Source of the DNA: Prosthecobacter sp.
Lineage (GTDB): Bacteria; Verrucomicrobiota; Verrucomicrobiia; Verrucomicrobiales; Verrucomicrobiaceae
NCBI RefSeq assembly: GCF_014879935.1
Contig: NZ_JACSRD010000118.1
Span: forward strand, 1-64,000
DNA: 64,000 nt
Direction: 5' to 3'
Shown here piece after piece: positions 24,588 to 34,608 of this stretch; the first letter of the stretch is position 1; each line of letters begins with the position of its first letter. The translations under genes were made by a program, and so were the position numbers. A model generated the notes under the pieces. It had not been told where the DNA came from, made no database searches, and saw nothing but the letters and a program-made list of their open reading frames with translations.

Positions 24588-27500
24588 AGACCTTATTGAC
24601 TCTTCTTTCCCCTCTATGCTTCAGCATCCCATTATCACCTGCCTGGGCTGCGCCAGGAGAGCTTGACTCGGCCTTCGGAACAGGCGGGAGGGTGATCACC
24701 GTCATTGGCACCAACAATGACTTTGTCACGAGCGTGGCTGTCCAGAATGATGGGAAGATACTGGCTGCGGGATACACGTCTAACGGCAGCAACAATGACA
24801 TGGTGTTGATGCGCTACAACATCGACGGCAGCTTGGACACCAGTTTTAATGGCTCTGGCAAAGTGATCACCACCTTTGGAACGGGCAATGATCAGGCATA
24901 TGGCGTGGCGGTTCAAAACGACGGCAAGATTGTCGTCGCAGGATTCGCTGTCATCAGCAGCACCACCTATATCGCCCTCGCCCGGTACAACTCCGACGGC
25001 AGTCTGGACACTAACTTTGGAGAAGGCGCGGGGAAGGTGGCCAATAGTGCCGGCAACGGAGCAAGTCTCGTGTTGCAGACTGATGGCAAAATTCTCGTGG
25101 GGGCTTCCGGTAGTGGGGGCACCTTTATCCTGGCAAGACATAACACGGACGGTAGTCTGGACACGACCTTTGGCGGAGGGACCGGCAAAGTAACATCTTC
25201 CCTGAACGGTGTCTTGCTCGGCATGACTCTCCAGAGCGATGGTCGGATTGTGGCGGTTGGCTACTCGAACACGGCCAATGAAGATGTCGTTCTGGCCCGA
25301 TACACTACCGATGGCACCCTGGACACGACCTTTGGCAGCGGAACCGGCAAGGTCAGCACGCCAGTAGGTAGCGGGAATGACCGCGGCATCAGCGTGGCGA
25401 TGCAGGCTGATGGCAAGATACTGGTGAGCGGTCACGCCGGGACTACCACGAACGAAGATACCATTTTGCTTCGCTATGACGCTGATGGCGGTCTAGACAG
25501 CACATTTGGCAGCGGAGGGAAGCTCACGTTTTCCCTCGGGACCAGCAACGATCGTGGAACCAGCGTTTTGGTGCAGAGCGACCAAAAAATACTGGTGGGG
25601 GGATATGCGAATGATGGCACCAACCTCAATAACCACTTTTCTTTGATGCGCTTCAATGGCGACGGCAGCTTTGACACCACTTTCAACGGGACTGGCAAGG
25701 TTTTAACTCCCAGTCCCGCAGGTAGTAGTTCTGAATTCATCAATGCCATGTCCTTTGACACTAATGGCATGCTGGTAGCGGTGGGTGGTGCATCGACTTC
25801 GCTTAGTGGTGTGTTTGGCTTCGATCTTATGGTTGCACGCTATCAAACTGCCCCTGGGACCCCGGTCGTGACGACTGGCATGGCTTCGGCGCGGACCGCA
25901 ACCACCGCGACTTTGAATGGCGTCGTCCAGCCAGGCGGGCTGGATACGATTGCCTATTTTGAGTATGGCCTGACGACCTCTTATGGCAGTGTGACATCCA
26001 GTCAGTCGATCGGTCAGACTGGTGCGATTTCCGTCCAGGCGGCAGCCGGCAGCCTGATCTCCGGGGCTGTTTATCACTATCGAATTGTCGCCACTAATTC
26101 GGCGGGAACCAAATATGGCTCGGATGTCACTTTTACACCGTTGCAGCCGCAACGTTATGAGCGAATGGCAGCTTTCAGCGCTCCAACGGGCACCGCTCCA
26201 ATGGCGGGGCTGGTTCAGGGCCAGGATGGTTCGTTCTACGGCACTACCTCGAAGGGAGGTGCCTATGCCAAGGGGACTGTCTTCAGGCTTGGCCCGGACG
26301 GCAAGATGACGGTTCTTCACAGCTTCTCGGGAATGGATGGGGATTCTCCTCAGGCCGGGGTCGTTCAAGCAAGCGACGGGGACTTCTATGGCACCACCTA
26401 TTTTGGTGGGAGTGATGACCGCGGTGTCATTTTTCGGATCACGCCTTCAGGCACCATGATCACGCTCGAACATTTTCAGTTCACCAACGGCAGTAATCCT
26501 GACGGGGAACTATTTGAGGCATCAGACGGCTATCTTTACGGTGTCACCAGATTCGGAGGAACAACCTCCAGCACGACACTGAACCGTGGCACTGTTTTTC
26601 GTATCACGAAGAATGGTGCGTTAACCAAACTGGTCAATCTTGGCACGGGTGGAATTGATATGCAGGCTCCCATCGGAGCCGTGTTCCGGCAGGGAACAGA
26701 CGGGAATTTGTATTCTGGGATGCTTACCGCAGTCTATCGACTGTCACTCAATGGAGCGATGTCTCTTTTTGCAGGTGTCTCCGGCGACCAGAATAATCAT
26801 CCTCTGGTGATTGGTGACGACGGCTACTTCTATGGAGTTAGTGCCAGCGGAGGAACAGCCAGCGCGGGAATGTGCTTCGGCATTTCCCCCGGCGGGGCAT
26901 TCCAGCAACTGGCTTCGTTCACGACGGCAACAACCGGCAAATCTCCTCATGTCTTAGTGCGGTCTGAGGACGGGAGTTTCTACGGAGTGACACAGCAGGG
27001 TGGGACGTTCAATCGCGGAACGTTTTTTCGATTAGGTCTCGACGGTTCGCTCTCAGCCCTTCACCACTTTTCCTCGACCAGCGGCACACCAAACAAAGGG
27101 ATGATCCAGGCGCTGGACGGCAACTTCTATGGAACCACTGCGGCCGTTGGAACCAGTGGTGGTTCAATTTTTAGAATTACTCCTTCCGGCAGTCTCACGA
27201 CCCTGGTAGAACTCAACGGCTTCAACGGGCGCCATGACCGCGCCAGTCTGATGCAGACGACGGACGGCAAGTTCATTGGAACCGGGAGTGGTGGTGGCGA
27301 CCAACAACAAGGCACCGTTTTTTCAGTAAGTCCTGCGGGATCATTGACAAGTTTGGCGAGTTTTGATGCACCAATGCTTGGCAGCGATCCAGTAGCGGCG
27401 TTGGTGAAGGCGGCCGACGGAAACTATTATGGCACGGCGCGCGCAGGCGGAGCCAATAGTAAGGGGACAGTCTTCCGCATGACGCCGGCGGGATTGGTCA

Positions 27501-30500
27501 CGGTGCTGACCGCCTTTGATGGTGGGAATGGCGCGTTTCCCGAGGCCGGGCTGGCGCTGGGGGGCGACGGGAACCTCTATGGCACGACGAAAGAAGGCGG
27601 CAGTTCCAATCTGGGCACGGTTTTCCGCCTCACCACCGCAGGTGTGCTGACGGTGCTGCATCATTTCAGCGGGGCGGACGGCTCCCTGCCGCTGCACCGC
27701 CTGATTTTGGCAGCGGATGGTCATCTCTATGGAACGACCTCGGCGGGTGGAGCGACTGGAAACGGGCTGGTCTTCCGTCTGACCACTGCCAGCGGCACGG
27801 TGACGACGGTGGCGGAGCTGAATGGTGCGAACGGGCAAGCGCCCAATGAACTGCGGCAGCTCCCCGATGGCAGTTTTGTGGGAACGACACGGCTCGGCGG
27901 CAGCGGTAATCTCGGGACGGTGTTCGCGATGGCGGCGGACGGCACGATCACGACGCTGCATCATTTCAACGGAACCAACGGCCAGTGGCCGGAGTCGGTG
28001 CTGGCCCGCGCCCCTGACGGATCACTCTACGGCACCACGAGCGCCGGGGGAACGGCGGACGGGGGCACGCTGTTCAAAATCGTGGCGGGCAGCATCTTCG
28101 TGCCGGTGATGGACTTCGGTTCAGTGCCGGATGAGAAGCCCACCGGCCCGGTTTTCTTCGGGCAGGATGGCAATCTGTATGGAACGACGCGCAACTCGGT
28201 TTTCCGCTTCCTGTTTCCCGGTGCTCCCATCGCGGACGCAGGCTCCGCCAGCAGTATCACGACCACCTCGGCGGTCATTGATGCCAAGGTGAACGCCCGC
28301 GGCAGCAGCACGCAGTCCACCATCGAGTATGGCATCGACGGAGTGAGCTTCCCCCTGAGCGCGACAGCCGCGCCGCTGAGCGTGAGCGGCTACACGACCA
28401 CGCGCGTGGGGGCCACGCTGGCGGGGCTGGTCTCCGGCACGCGGTATTACTACAGGCTGCGCTCGGTGAGCAGCGCGGGCACGACAGTGAGCCCGGTGGC
28501 GTCCTTTGCCACGCAATCGCTGGCCTACGCGGCCACGACACCTGCGGCCGGCCTCGGCCCGACCAGCGCCACGCTCAACGGCATCGTGAACGCCTTCGAG
28601 AACAGTGCCACGGTGACTTTTGAGTATGGGACTGACGGCAATGCATTCCCCATCAGCATCGCCGCCACGCCAGCCACCGTCACGGGGGATGCGGACACGC
28701 CGGTGGCCGCAGCCATCGCCGGCCTGACCAAGGGGGTGACGTATTACTTCCGCGTTCGTGCCACCACCACGGCGGGCACCACCATCAGTGGTGCGACTTC
28801 CTTCCGAACCCTGATCGAGCCCCTGGCGACCACCGGTCCGGCGCTGGCGCTTTCCACCACGACCGCGCGAGTCACAGGAACAGTGCAGGCGCGGGATGCG
28901 GATACGCAGGTCTTTTTCGAGTATGGCACGAGTCCGACCACGTTTCCGAACATCATCGCCGCCATTCCTGGCCTCGTCACCGGTGACAATCCAGTCAGTG
29001 TGGCTGCAGACCTGCCCAATCTTGCCGCAGGTGTGACTTATTACTTTCGCGTGCGGGCGAGCAGTGCGGGCGGCCTTGCTTACAGCGCGGCATCCTCGTT
29101 CCAGCTCCAGGTGCTTTCCGGTTTCACCCAGGTGTTCCCGCCCGCGCCTCCATCCTCGGAGGGCTTTTTGGTCGTGAATCTGACGCCCGCCGGCATCCTG
29201 CATGGCTGGCGCTTCGTGGGAGAGCAGCAGTGGCGGGCCTCCGGCGTGCCTGCGGGCGGGTTGACGACGGGGGACCGCGACATCGAATTCCGTCCGGTGC
29301 CGGGCTATAACCAGCCGCCGACGGAAAGCGTGGGCATTGTCAGCGGCGAGGCGGCCACCGTCATCACGCGTGACTATTATGCATCGTCCACCAGCGGCAG
29401 CGGCGGGCTGAGCGTGACCCTGAAGCCGGACTCCATCACGACCGGCCCGGACCGTGCGCAGTGGCGGCTGCTGGGTGAAAACGACGCGCAGTGGCGCGAC
29501 AGCGGCGCGGGCATCAGCAGCCTCATCGCGGGCAGTTACCTAATCGAGTGCAAGCCGGTGACGGGGCGCGCCACGCCGCCGAATGTGAACGTGATCGTCA
29601 GCAACGGCGCGACAGCCGCGCCGACGATCACTTATTTCCTGCCGGATGCCACGGCGGGCGCGCCGCCGAGCGTGCTGGCGTTTGAAAGCGTGACGGGTGA
29701 CACCACGAAGCCCTACGCTCATGTCGGCCAGATCCGCAGCAACGCGGGGTCGAGCAGCGGATTCGTCGTGAAGGCGCGTGTGGTGGCCACGGCGGCGCAT
29801 GTGGTGTGGGATGATGGCACCCTCTCCGCCGCGCAGGGCCTGCAATGGCTGTTTCAGCGACATCGCGGCACGCACGAGCCGAAACCGGTCTTCCCACGCG
29901 GTTTCTACCTTTTCGACGGCTACGCCGCGCAGCGCGTGATCGACAACTCGCCGGGCGACTCCTCACCTCAATCGCAGACACTCGACGTGGCGGCGATGTA
30001 TTTCGATCAAGATGCCGGACGCGGCGGCTATGGCGGCTTTCTGGCCAGCGATCTGAGTTCCAACGAGTTCCTGCTCTCGAATGCGAACAAGATGCTCGTG
30101 GGCTATCCCGTCGATGGCGTCGCGACGACGAGCCAGGGCCGCATGCACGCCACCGCGCCGTTCAATGTCGTGTTCAATGCCGCGTTTGGCCGCACGTTCA
30201 CCACCAGCGGCATCCGCAGCAGCGGCGGGAACTCGGGCGGGCCGCTGTGCGTGCAGTTCGAAGGCGGCGCGTATTATCCGGCGGCGATTTATCTCGGCGG
30301 GGACAATCAAACCGTGGTGCGGGCCATCGACAGCGCGGTGATCGACCTTTTCAACCGCGCGGAGGTCAGTGGCAACGGTGGTGGCAACAACACCGGCGGC
30401 GGCATCACACACACCAGTGTGACCGGGCAGCTTTCTCCTGGGAATCCTGGGCGCTTTCAGATCCTCATCGAGCCAGCCGCAGCGCGCACCGCAGGCGCGG

Positions 30501-31066
30501 GCTGGTCTCTGGTGCCAGCGTCTCTCACGCCGACATCTACCTATCGTCAAAGTGGAGCACAGACATCGAACCTCAGCGCTGGCGACTACAAAGTGGTGTT
30601 CGTGAGCGTCGGCGGGTTCCAGCCTCCCGTGGAGCAAAGCGTCACCGTCACGGGCGGTCAGGTCAACACTTTCACCTACACTTACGCGCCGCTGATGACT
30701 CCTCAGGAAAGCTGGAGGCAGCAGCATTTCAGCACCACCTCAAACACGGGCAACGCCGCCGACACCTTCGACTTCGACGGTGACGGCTTCACGAATGCGC
30801 AAGAATACGCCGCAGGGACGAACCCGACGCTCAGCGGCGACTTCTTCAAAGTCACTGACAGCCAACGCACCGCGTCCACCTTCACGGCGAGCACCACAGG
30901 CAAGGCCGGTCGCACTTACACGCTCCAGCGCAGCACAAATTTGACCTCCTGGACACCGGTGGGCAGCCCGCAGGGACCGCTGGCGAGCGATGGGGCGGTG
31001 ACCTTGCAAGATACGGCGATGCCGAATGACGCGGCGTTTTACCGGATCGTGGTCACGGGGCCGTGA
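24584..31066 (+). CDS. giant secreted delta-60/GloVer chimeric serine protease
   Basis: The 2,160-residue protein has a signal peptide (MKTLLTLLSPLCFSIPLSPAWA). Residues ~23-420 are delta-60 (DUF5122) propeller repeats (LDSAFGTGGRV, then QNDGKILAAGY). An Ig/FN3-like domain follows, then about 14 GloVer repeats (~520-1215), three more Ig/FN3-like domains, and the shared tail from about residue 1512. The protease triad is complete: His1739 (TAAHVV), Asp1801 (LDVAAM), Ser1884 (GNSGGP). The C-terminus has the DFDGDGFTNAQEY calcium loop and ends YRIVVTGP. The head joins the delta-60 array typical of the 5,563-residue protein to the GloVer array of the first protease, so it looks like a domain shuffle. 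Function beyond secretion and proteolysis is unknown. Confidence 0.8.
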   Translation: MKTLLTLLSPLCFSIPLSPAWAAPGELDSAFGTGGRVITVIGTNNDFVTSVAVQNDGKILAAGYTSNGSNNDMVLMRYNIDGSLDTSFNGSGKVITTFGTGNDQAYGVAVQNDGKIVVAGFAVISSTTYIALARYNSDGSLDTNFGEGAGKVANSAGNGASLVLQTDGKILVGASGSGGTFILARHNTDGSLDTTFGGGTGKVTSSLNGVLLGMTLQSDGRIVAVGYSNTANEDVVLARYTTDGTLDTTFGSGTGKVSTPVGSGNDRGISVAMQADGKILVSGHAGTTTNEDTILLRYDADGGLDSTFGSGGKLTFSLGTSNDRGTSVLVQSDQKILVGGYANDGTNLNNHFSLMRFNGDGSFDTTFNGTGKVLTPSPAGSSSEFINAMSFDTNGMLVAVGGASTSLSGVFGFDLMVARYQTAPGTPVVTTGMASARTATTATLNGVVQPGGLDTIAYFEYGLTTSYGSVTSSQSIGQTGAISVQAAAGSLISGAVYHYRIVATNSAGTKYGSDVTFTPLQPQRYERMAAFSAPTGTAPMAGLVQGQDGSFYGTTSKGGAYAKGTVFRLGPDGKMTVLHSFSGMDGDSPQAGVVQASDGDFYGTTYFGGSDDRGVIFRITPSGTMITLEHFQFTNGSNPDGELFEASDGYLYGVTRFGGTTSSTTLNRGTVFRITKNGALTKLVNLGTGGIDMQAPIGAVFRQGTDGNLYSGMLTAVYRLSLNGAMSLFAGVSGDQNNHPLVIGDDGYFYGVSASGGTASAGMCFGISPGGAFQQLASFTTATTGKSPHVLVRSEDGSFYGVTQQGGTFNRGTFFRLGLDGSLSALHHFSSTSGTPNKGMIQALDGNFYGTTAAVGTSGGSIFRITPSGSLTTLVELNGFNGRHDRASLMQTTDGKFIGTGSGGGDQQQGTVFSVSPAGSLTSLASFDAPMLGSDPVAALVKAADGNYYGTARAGGANSKGTVFRMTPAGLVTVLTAFDGGNGAFPEAGLALGGDGNLYGTTKEGGSSNLGTVFRLTTAGVLTVLHHFSGADGSLPLHRLILAADGHLYGTTSAGGATGNGLVFRLTTASGTVTTVAELNGANGQAPNELRQLPDGSFVGTTRLGGSGNLGTVFAMAADGTITTLHHFNGTNGQWPESVLARAPDGSLYGTTSAGGTADGGTLFKIVAGSIFVPVMDFGSVPDEKPTGPVFFGQDGNLYGTTRNSVFRFLFPGAPIADAGSASSITTTSAVIDAKVNARGSSTQSTIEYGIDGVSFPLSATAAPLSVSGYTTTRVGATLAGLVSGTRYYYRLRSVSSAGTTVSPVASFATQSLAYAATTPAAGLGPTSATLNGIVNAFENSATVTFEYGTDGNAFPISIAATPATVTGDADTPVAAAIAGLTKGVTYYFRVRATTTAGTTISGATSFRTLIEPLATTGPALALSTTTARVTGTVQARDADTQVFFEYGTSPTTFPNIIAAIPGLVTGDNPVSVAADLPNLAAGVTYYFRVRASSAGGLAYSAASSFQLQVLSGFTQVFPPAPPSSEGFLVVNLTPAGILHGWRFVGEQQWRASGVPAGGLTTGDRDIEFRPVPGYNQPPTESVGIVSGEAATVITRDYYASSTSGSGGLSVTLKPDSITTGPDRAQWRLLGENDAQWRDSGAGISSLIAGSYLIECKPVTGRATPPNVNVIVSNGATAAPTITYFLPDATAGAPPSVLAFESVTGDTTKPYAHVGQIRSNAGSSSGFVVKARVVATAAHVVWDDGTLSAAQGLQWLFQRHRGTHEPKPVFPRGFYLFDGYAAQRVIDNSPGDSSPQSQTLDVAAMYFDQDAGRGGYGGFLASDLSSNEFLLSNANKMLVGYPVDGVATTSQGRMHATAPFNVVFNAAFGRTFTTSGIRSSGGNSGGPLCVQFEGGAYYPAAIYLGGDNQTVVRAIDSAVIDLFNRAEVSGNGGGNNTGGGITHTSVTGQLSPGNPGRFQILIEPAAARTAGAGWSLVPASLTPTSTYRQSGAQTSNLSAGDYKVVFVSVGGFQPPVEQSVTVTGGQVNTFTYTYAPLMTPQESWRQQHFSTTSNTGNAADTFDFDGDGFTNAQEYAAGTNPTLSGDFFKVTDSQRTASTFTASTTGKAGRTYTLQRSTNLTSWTPVGSPQGPLASDGAVTLQDTAMPNDAAFYRIVVTGP

Positions 31067-31096
31067 AGCGCTGGTTTGCGGAACGGCGAAGCTCCC

Positions 31097-31164
31097 CTCT
31101 GCGGAACTCTGCATTCTCAGCGGTTGTTTCGGAGTCACCGCAGAGGTCGCTGAGATCCGCAGAG
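31097..31164. repeat. degenerate hairpin repeat (CTCTGCGG type)
   Basis: CTCTGCGGAACTC at the left and GAGATCCGCAGAG at the right face each other as imperfect arms, with internal CAGCGGT/ACCGCAG pairing. It is followed by GATGAAATGCATTTT. The core resembles the larger hairpin repeat at 54309-54388 (GCAGAG, then ATGAAATGC), suggesting one interspersed family. Confidence 0.4.
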
Positions 31165-31247
31165 ATGATGAAATGCATTTTCGAGCGGTGTTACGATTGG
31201 ATTTGCAGCGGGTAATCAGGGAGAGGAAGAAGCAGCAGCGCTGTGTG

Positions 31248-31276
31248 TTGACCTCGCACCTCGACACCGGTTAAGC
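31248..31276 (+). promoter_or_regulatory. possible sigma-70 promoter of the kinase-cyclase gene
   Basis: TTGACC at 31248-31253, 17 bases, TTAAGC at 31271-31276; the ATG is at 31288. The gene lacks the ECF-type element of its neighbours, so it is probably expressed by the housekeeping sigma factor. Confidence 0.4.
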
Positions 31277-31287
31277 TACCCACGACC

Positions 31288-34200
31288 ATGAGCACGCCCA
31301 AGGAAGACAGCTTTGATGAAACGCAGGCGATGAATGCCTTTGGCGTGGCGATGAACGCGGACAAGCCGAAGCAGTGGCAGCCGCCGAGGCCGGAGGAGCT
31401 GCAGGAGATGCTGCCGGGCTATCGCATTGAAAAACTGGTGGGCCGTGGCGGCATGGGCGCGGTGTATCGCGGTGTGCAGACGACGCTAGACCGCAAGGTG
31501 GCCATCAAAATCCTGCCGCCGGGACTCGGTGAGCATGATCCGGCTTTTGTGGAGCGCTTTCTGAATGAGGCGCGGCTCATGGCGAAGCTGGCGCACCCGA
31601 ATGTGGTTACGATCTACGACTCGGGCGAGACGAAGAACGGCCAGCTTTATTATGTGATGGAGCTGATGGACGGCACAGACGTCGCCCGGATGATTTCCGA
31701 GCAGGGCCGCCTGTCTGTGGAGCAGGCGCGGGCGATTTGCCTGCGTGTGTGCGATGCGCTCTCCGCCGCTCACGATCTGGGCATCGTGCATCGTGACATC
31801 AAGCCCGCGAACGTGCTCGTGAGCACGAAGAACGTGGTGAAGGTGGGGGACTTCGGCCTCGCGCGGCTGGAGGACACGCACAGCGGCCTCACACGCACCG
31901 GCTTCATGGTCGGCACGCCGGATTTCCTCGCGCCGGAGGCCATGACGCCGGGTGTGGAGGTGGATGGACGAGCGGATCTGTATGCGGTGGGCGTGATGCT
32001 CTACCAGATGCTCACAGGCGCGATGCCGCGTGGTGCCTTCAAACCAGCCTCCACACTCGTGGCGGGTCTGGATCGTCATTTCGACAGCGTGATCAGCCGC
32101 GCGATGCAGACGAAGCCGGATGATCGCTACGCCAGCGCGGCGCAGATGCGGCATGATTTGGAACAACTCAGTGTGGTGCTGAATTTCCGCGAGACGGCGG
32201 ATACGACGATGGCGGTGCCGGTGGGCAAGCTCACGGCGGAAAACATCGCGCAGCGGCCGGTGACGAAGATTTCGACTGTTTCGCCGAAAAGCGGCCCGCA
32301 GGCCGCTCCAGCGGCCAAAACGGCCGCAAAGACGAAAAAGAAGTCGAAGCTCAGTGAGGCCAAAATCCGCTGGGCGGTCACGTTGCTCGCCATCGTGCTG
32401 TGCGCGGCGGCGGGCTATGTGGCGCTGCGTCGCGTGGGCCAGGGCGTGGTCACGTTGAGCTATGATCTGCCGTTTCTCGTGCACCGGCCAGGTGGCTCGG
32501 GGGATGTGTGCATGGTGTATCTCGATGAGAAGGTCGGCGACACGCTCGACCGCAAAATACAGCCCGCTTTGCTCGACAAACTGGCTGCCGCAGGCGCACG
32601 TGCGGTGGTGTATGATGTGATCTTTGAGTCAAACTCGGCTGATCCGGCGCTGGACGCTGCCTTTGCGGAGTCGATGAAGAAATTCCGCGCGGGTGGTGGC
32701 GTGGTGATGCTGGCTGCCGGACGTGAAGTGACACAGCAGGCCGGTTTGGCGATGGAAAGGCTCATCATCCCGAATGACACGCTGCTGGACGCGGCGGACG
32801 ACTTTGGCCTCGTGGCGCTGGTGCATGATGATCGCTTCACGGTGCGTGAACTCATCGCTGGAACGCGTGATGAGGCCTCCTTGACCTGGAAAACGGCGCA
32901 AAAGCTCGGAGCGCCGCTCGATGAGGCAAAACGGCTCGACCAGCGCTGGATCAACTACACCGGCCCGCATGACACGATCCCGTCGGTGTCGGCGAAAAAC
33001 GTGCTCGAAGGCGTCGAGGCGGCCTTTTTCCGTGGGAAGATCGTCGTCATCGGCGGGAAGCCCGGCATCGTGAGTCCGAAGCTGGGTGAGGATTTGTTCA
33101 ATACGCCGTTTCATCGTTTAGATCGGCGTGGAAACGTGCCGCAGATGAGTGGTGTGGAGGTGCAGGCCAACATGCTGGTGAATCTTTTGCGCGGGAACTG
33201 GCTCGTGCGCAGCAGCGAGAGCAACGATGTCCTTTTGGTGCTCGTCGTGGCGTTGGTGGCTGGGTGGGCCTTTTCACGGCTGCGGCCGTTCACGGGCTTT
33301 CTGCTCGCCTTTGCCGGAGTGGTCATCCTGAGCCTCGCGGGTGTGCTGGCCGTGCATTTTGCGAATGCGTGGTTCCCTTGGAGCGTGGCGGCGCTGGTGC
33401 AGTTGCCCGTGGCACTCGTCGCGGGCACCGGGGCGCACTTTTACATCGAGCGGCACTTCCGCCTGAAGCTCGACGCGGAGCAAAAACGCCTGCGTGAGGC
33501 CTTTTCGAAATACCTGAGCCCCCGCATGCTCGAACGGCTGATGGACGAGGGTTACCTGCTCGATCCCGGCGGCGATAAAACGATGGCGGCGATGATGTTC
33601 ACCGACATCGAGAACTTCACGGACATCTGCCAGCGTGTGCGTGAGCCGATGCACATCGTCGAGCACCTCAACGGTTACTTTCAGCGCACCACGGACCGCG
33701 TTTTCTACCACGACGGCGGCGTGATCAAATTCATCGGCGACGCCATTTTCGCCGCCTGGGGCGTGCCTTTTGATGATGAGCACGCGGCCGTGAAATCCGT
33801 CCGCGCCGCGTGGGAGCTGCACGAAAACGCCGGCCTCAAGATCGGCGGTGAGCCGCTGCGCACCCGCGTGGGCCTGCACTACGGCGAAGTCGTCGCCGGA
33901 AACATCGGCAGCACGAAACACATCGACTACACGCTCATCGGCGACGCCGTGAACCTCGCCAGCCGCATCGAAGGCCTGAACAAAGCTCTCGGCACCAGCA
34001 TCCTGCTCAGTGAGGCCGTGCAGGAGCACATCGCAGGTGAGTTTTGCACCCGACGCGTGGGCCAGTTCAAAGTGAAAGGCCGCGTGGACACCACCACCGT
34101 CTATGAACTCCTCGGCCCCGCCTCCACCACCGAACTCCCCGAGTGGGCCATCTGCTACGAAAATGCTCTGAGCGCCTTCGAAAGCGGCAACCGCACCCGC

Positions 34201-34335
34201 GCGAAGGAACTCTTCGAACAAACCAACCGCCTCCGCCTCGATGCGCAGGGCGATGGGCCCTCGAAGTTCTTTTTGGAACACATTGCCCGCAACGAAACCA
34301 GCACAGCCGGCGTGGTGGAGCTGCGGGAGAAGTAG
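31288..34335 (+). CDS. Ser/Thr protein kinase-CHASE2-adenylate cyclase fusion
   Basis: The 1,015-residue protein joins three signalling parts. Residues ~44-300 are a Hanks-type kinase: VGRGGMGAVY loop, Lys74 in VAIKI, HRDIKPAN with Asp170, DFGLAR, and APEAM. A Lys/Ala-rich linker leads to a membrane segment at ~360-380. A CHASE2 extracytoplasmic sensor follows (~388-645; YLDEKVGD, AVVYDVIFE, FRGKIVVIGG), then two or three membrane segments (~645-720). A class III nucleotide cyclase ends the protein (~768-945; FTDIENFT and FIGDAIFAAWG with the two metal Asp residues, DYTLIGDAVNLASR). The residues fit ATP as cyclase substrate. One external signal could thus control phosphorylation and cAMP. It sits between giant secreted-protein genes but has a different promoter type; targets are unknown. 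Confidence 0.9.
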   Translation: MSTPKEDSFDETQAMNAFGVAMNADKPKQWQPPRPEELQEMLPGYRIEKLVGRGGMGAVYRGVQTTLDRKVAIKILPPGLGEHDPAFVERFLNEARLMAKLAHPNVVTIYDSGETKNGQLYYVMELMDGTDVARMISEQGRLSVEQARAICLRVCDALSAAHDLGIVHRDIKPANVLVSTKNVVKVGDFGLARLEDTHSGLTRTGFMVGTPDFLAPEAMTPGVEVDGRADLYAVGVMLYQMLTGAMPRGAFKPASTLVAGLDRHFDSVISRAMQTKPDDRYASAAQMRHDLEQLSVVLNFRETADTTMAVPVGKLTAENIAQRPVTKISTVSPKSGPQAAPAAKTAAKTKKKSKLSEAKIRWAVTLLAIVLCAAAGYVALRRVGQGVVTLSYDLPFLVHRPGGSGDVCMVYLDEKVGDTLDRKIQPALLDKLAAAGARAVVYDVIFESNSADPALDAAFAESMKKFRAGGGVVMLAAGREVTQQAGLAMERLIIPNDTLLDAADDFGLVALVHDDRFTVRELIAGTRDEASLTWKTAQKLGAPLDEAKRLDQRWINYTGPHDTIPSVSAKNVLEGVEAAFFRGKIVVIGGKPGIVSPKLGEDLFNTPFHRLDRRGNVPQMSGVEVQANMLVNLLRGNWLVRSSESNDVLLVLVVALVAGWAFSRLRPFTGFLLAFAGVVILSLAGVLAVHFANAWFPWSVAALVQLPVALVAGTGAHFYIERHFRLKLDAEQKRLREAFSKYLSPRMLERLMDEGYLLDPGGDKTMAAMMFTDIENFTDICQRVREPMHIVEHLNGYFQRTTDRVFYHDGGVIKFIGDAIFAAWGVPFDDEHAAVKSVRAAWELHENAGLKIGGEPLRTRVGLHYGEVVAGNIGSTKHIDYTLIGDAVNLASRIEGLNKALGTSILLSEAVQEHIAGEFCTRRVGQFKVKGRVDTTTVYELLGPASTTELPEWAICYENALSAFESGNRTRAKELFEQTNRLRLDAQGDGPSKFFLEHIARNETSTAGVVELREK

Positions 34336-34355
34336 GCGAAAGCGGAGAGCATGGA

Positions 34356-34390
34356 GTCGTCCTCGTCCTCCTACTCGAACTCGTCCTCGA
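34356..34390 (+). repeat. TCGTCC/ACTCG low-complexity tract
   Basis: A degenerate run of TCGTCC and ACTCG units follows the cyclase gene by 20 bases. It is non-coding as far as can be seen. Confidence 0.4.
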
Positions 34391-34444
34391 CAGGGCGTGT
34401 GGAGAGTGGTGCGGAGCTTCTGGGCAAAGGGAATAGGGCGAAGA

Positions 34445-34472
34445 GTCAGTGGTCAGAGGTCAGAAGTCAGAG
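34445..34472 (+). repeat. four tandem 7-base repeats (GTCAGNR)
   Basis: GTCAGTG, GTCAGAG, GTCAGAA and GTCAGAG follow one another without gaps. They lie about 75 bases before the ECF-type element of the 5,563-residue gene and could be a regulator site or a simple repeat. Confidence 0.5.
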
Positions 34473-34476
34473 GCAA

Positions 34477-34527
34477 GGAGAGGCGGTTTGCAATCTCCGT
34501 GGGCACTTGGAAAGCGCCCTTCCTTGG
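34477..34527 (+). repeat. short interspersed repeat, copy B
   Basis: GGAGAGGCGGTTTG, a variable centre, then ACTTGGAAAGCGCCC; related to the copy at 24310-24356 with several changes. The intergenic stretch 34336-34608 otherwise holds the repeats and promoter element listed and no gene. Confidence 0.5.
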
Positions 34528-34545
34528 AGCGGCGGGCTGCTGGGC

Positions 34546-34574
34546 TGTTACAAATCCTCCTGAGTAGGGTATCC
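34546..34574 (+). promoter_or_regulatory. ECF-type promoter element before the 5,563-residue gene
   Basis: TGTTAC at 34546-34551, 15 bases, GGGTATCC at 34567-34574. The first ATG is at 34609. Confidence 0.6.
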
Positions 34575-34608
34575 GGGAGCATCCGTCCACTTATCGCGGA
34601 CCATCCCC

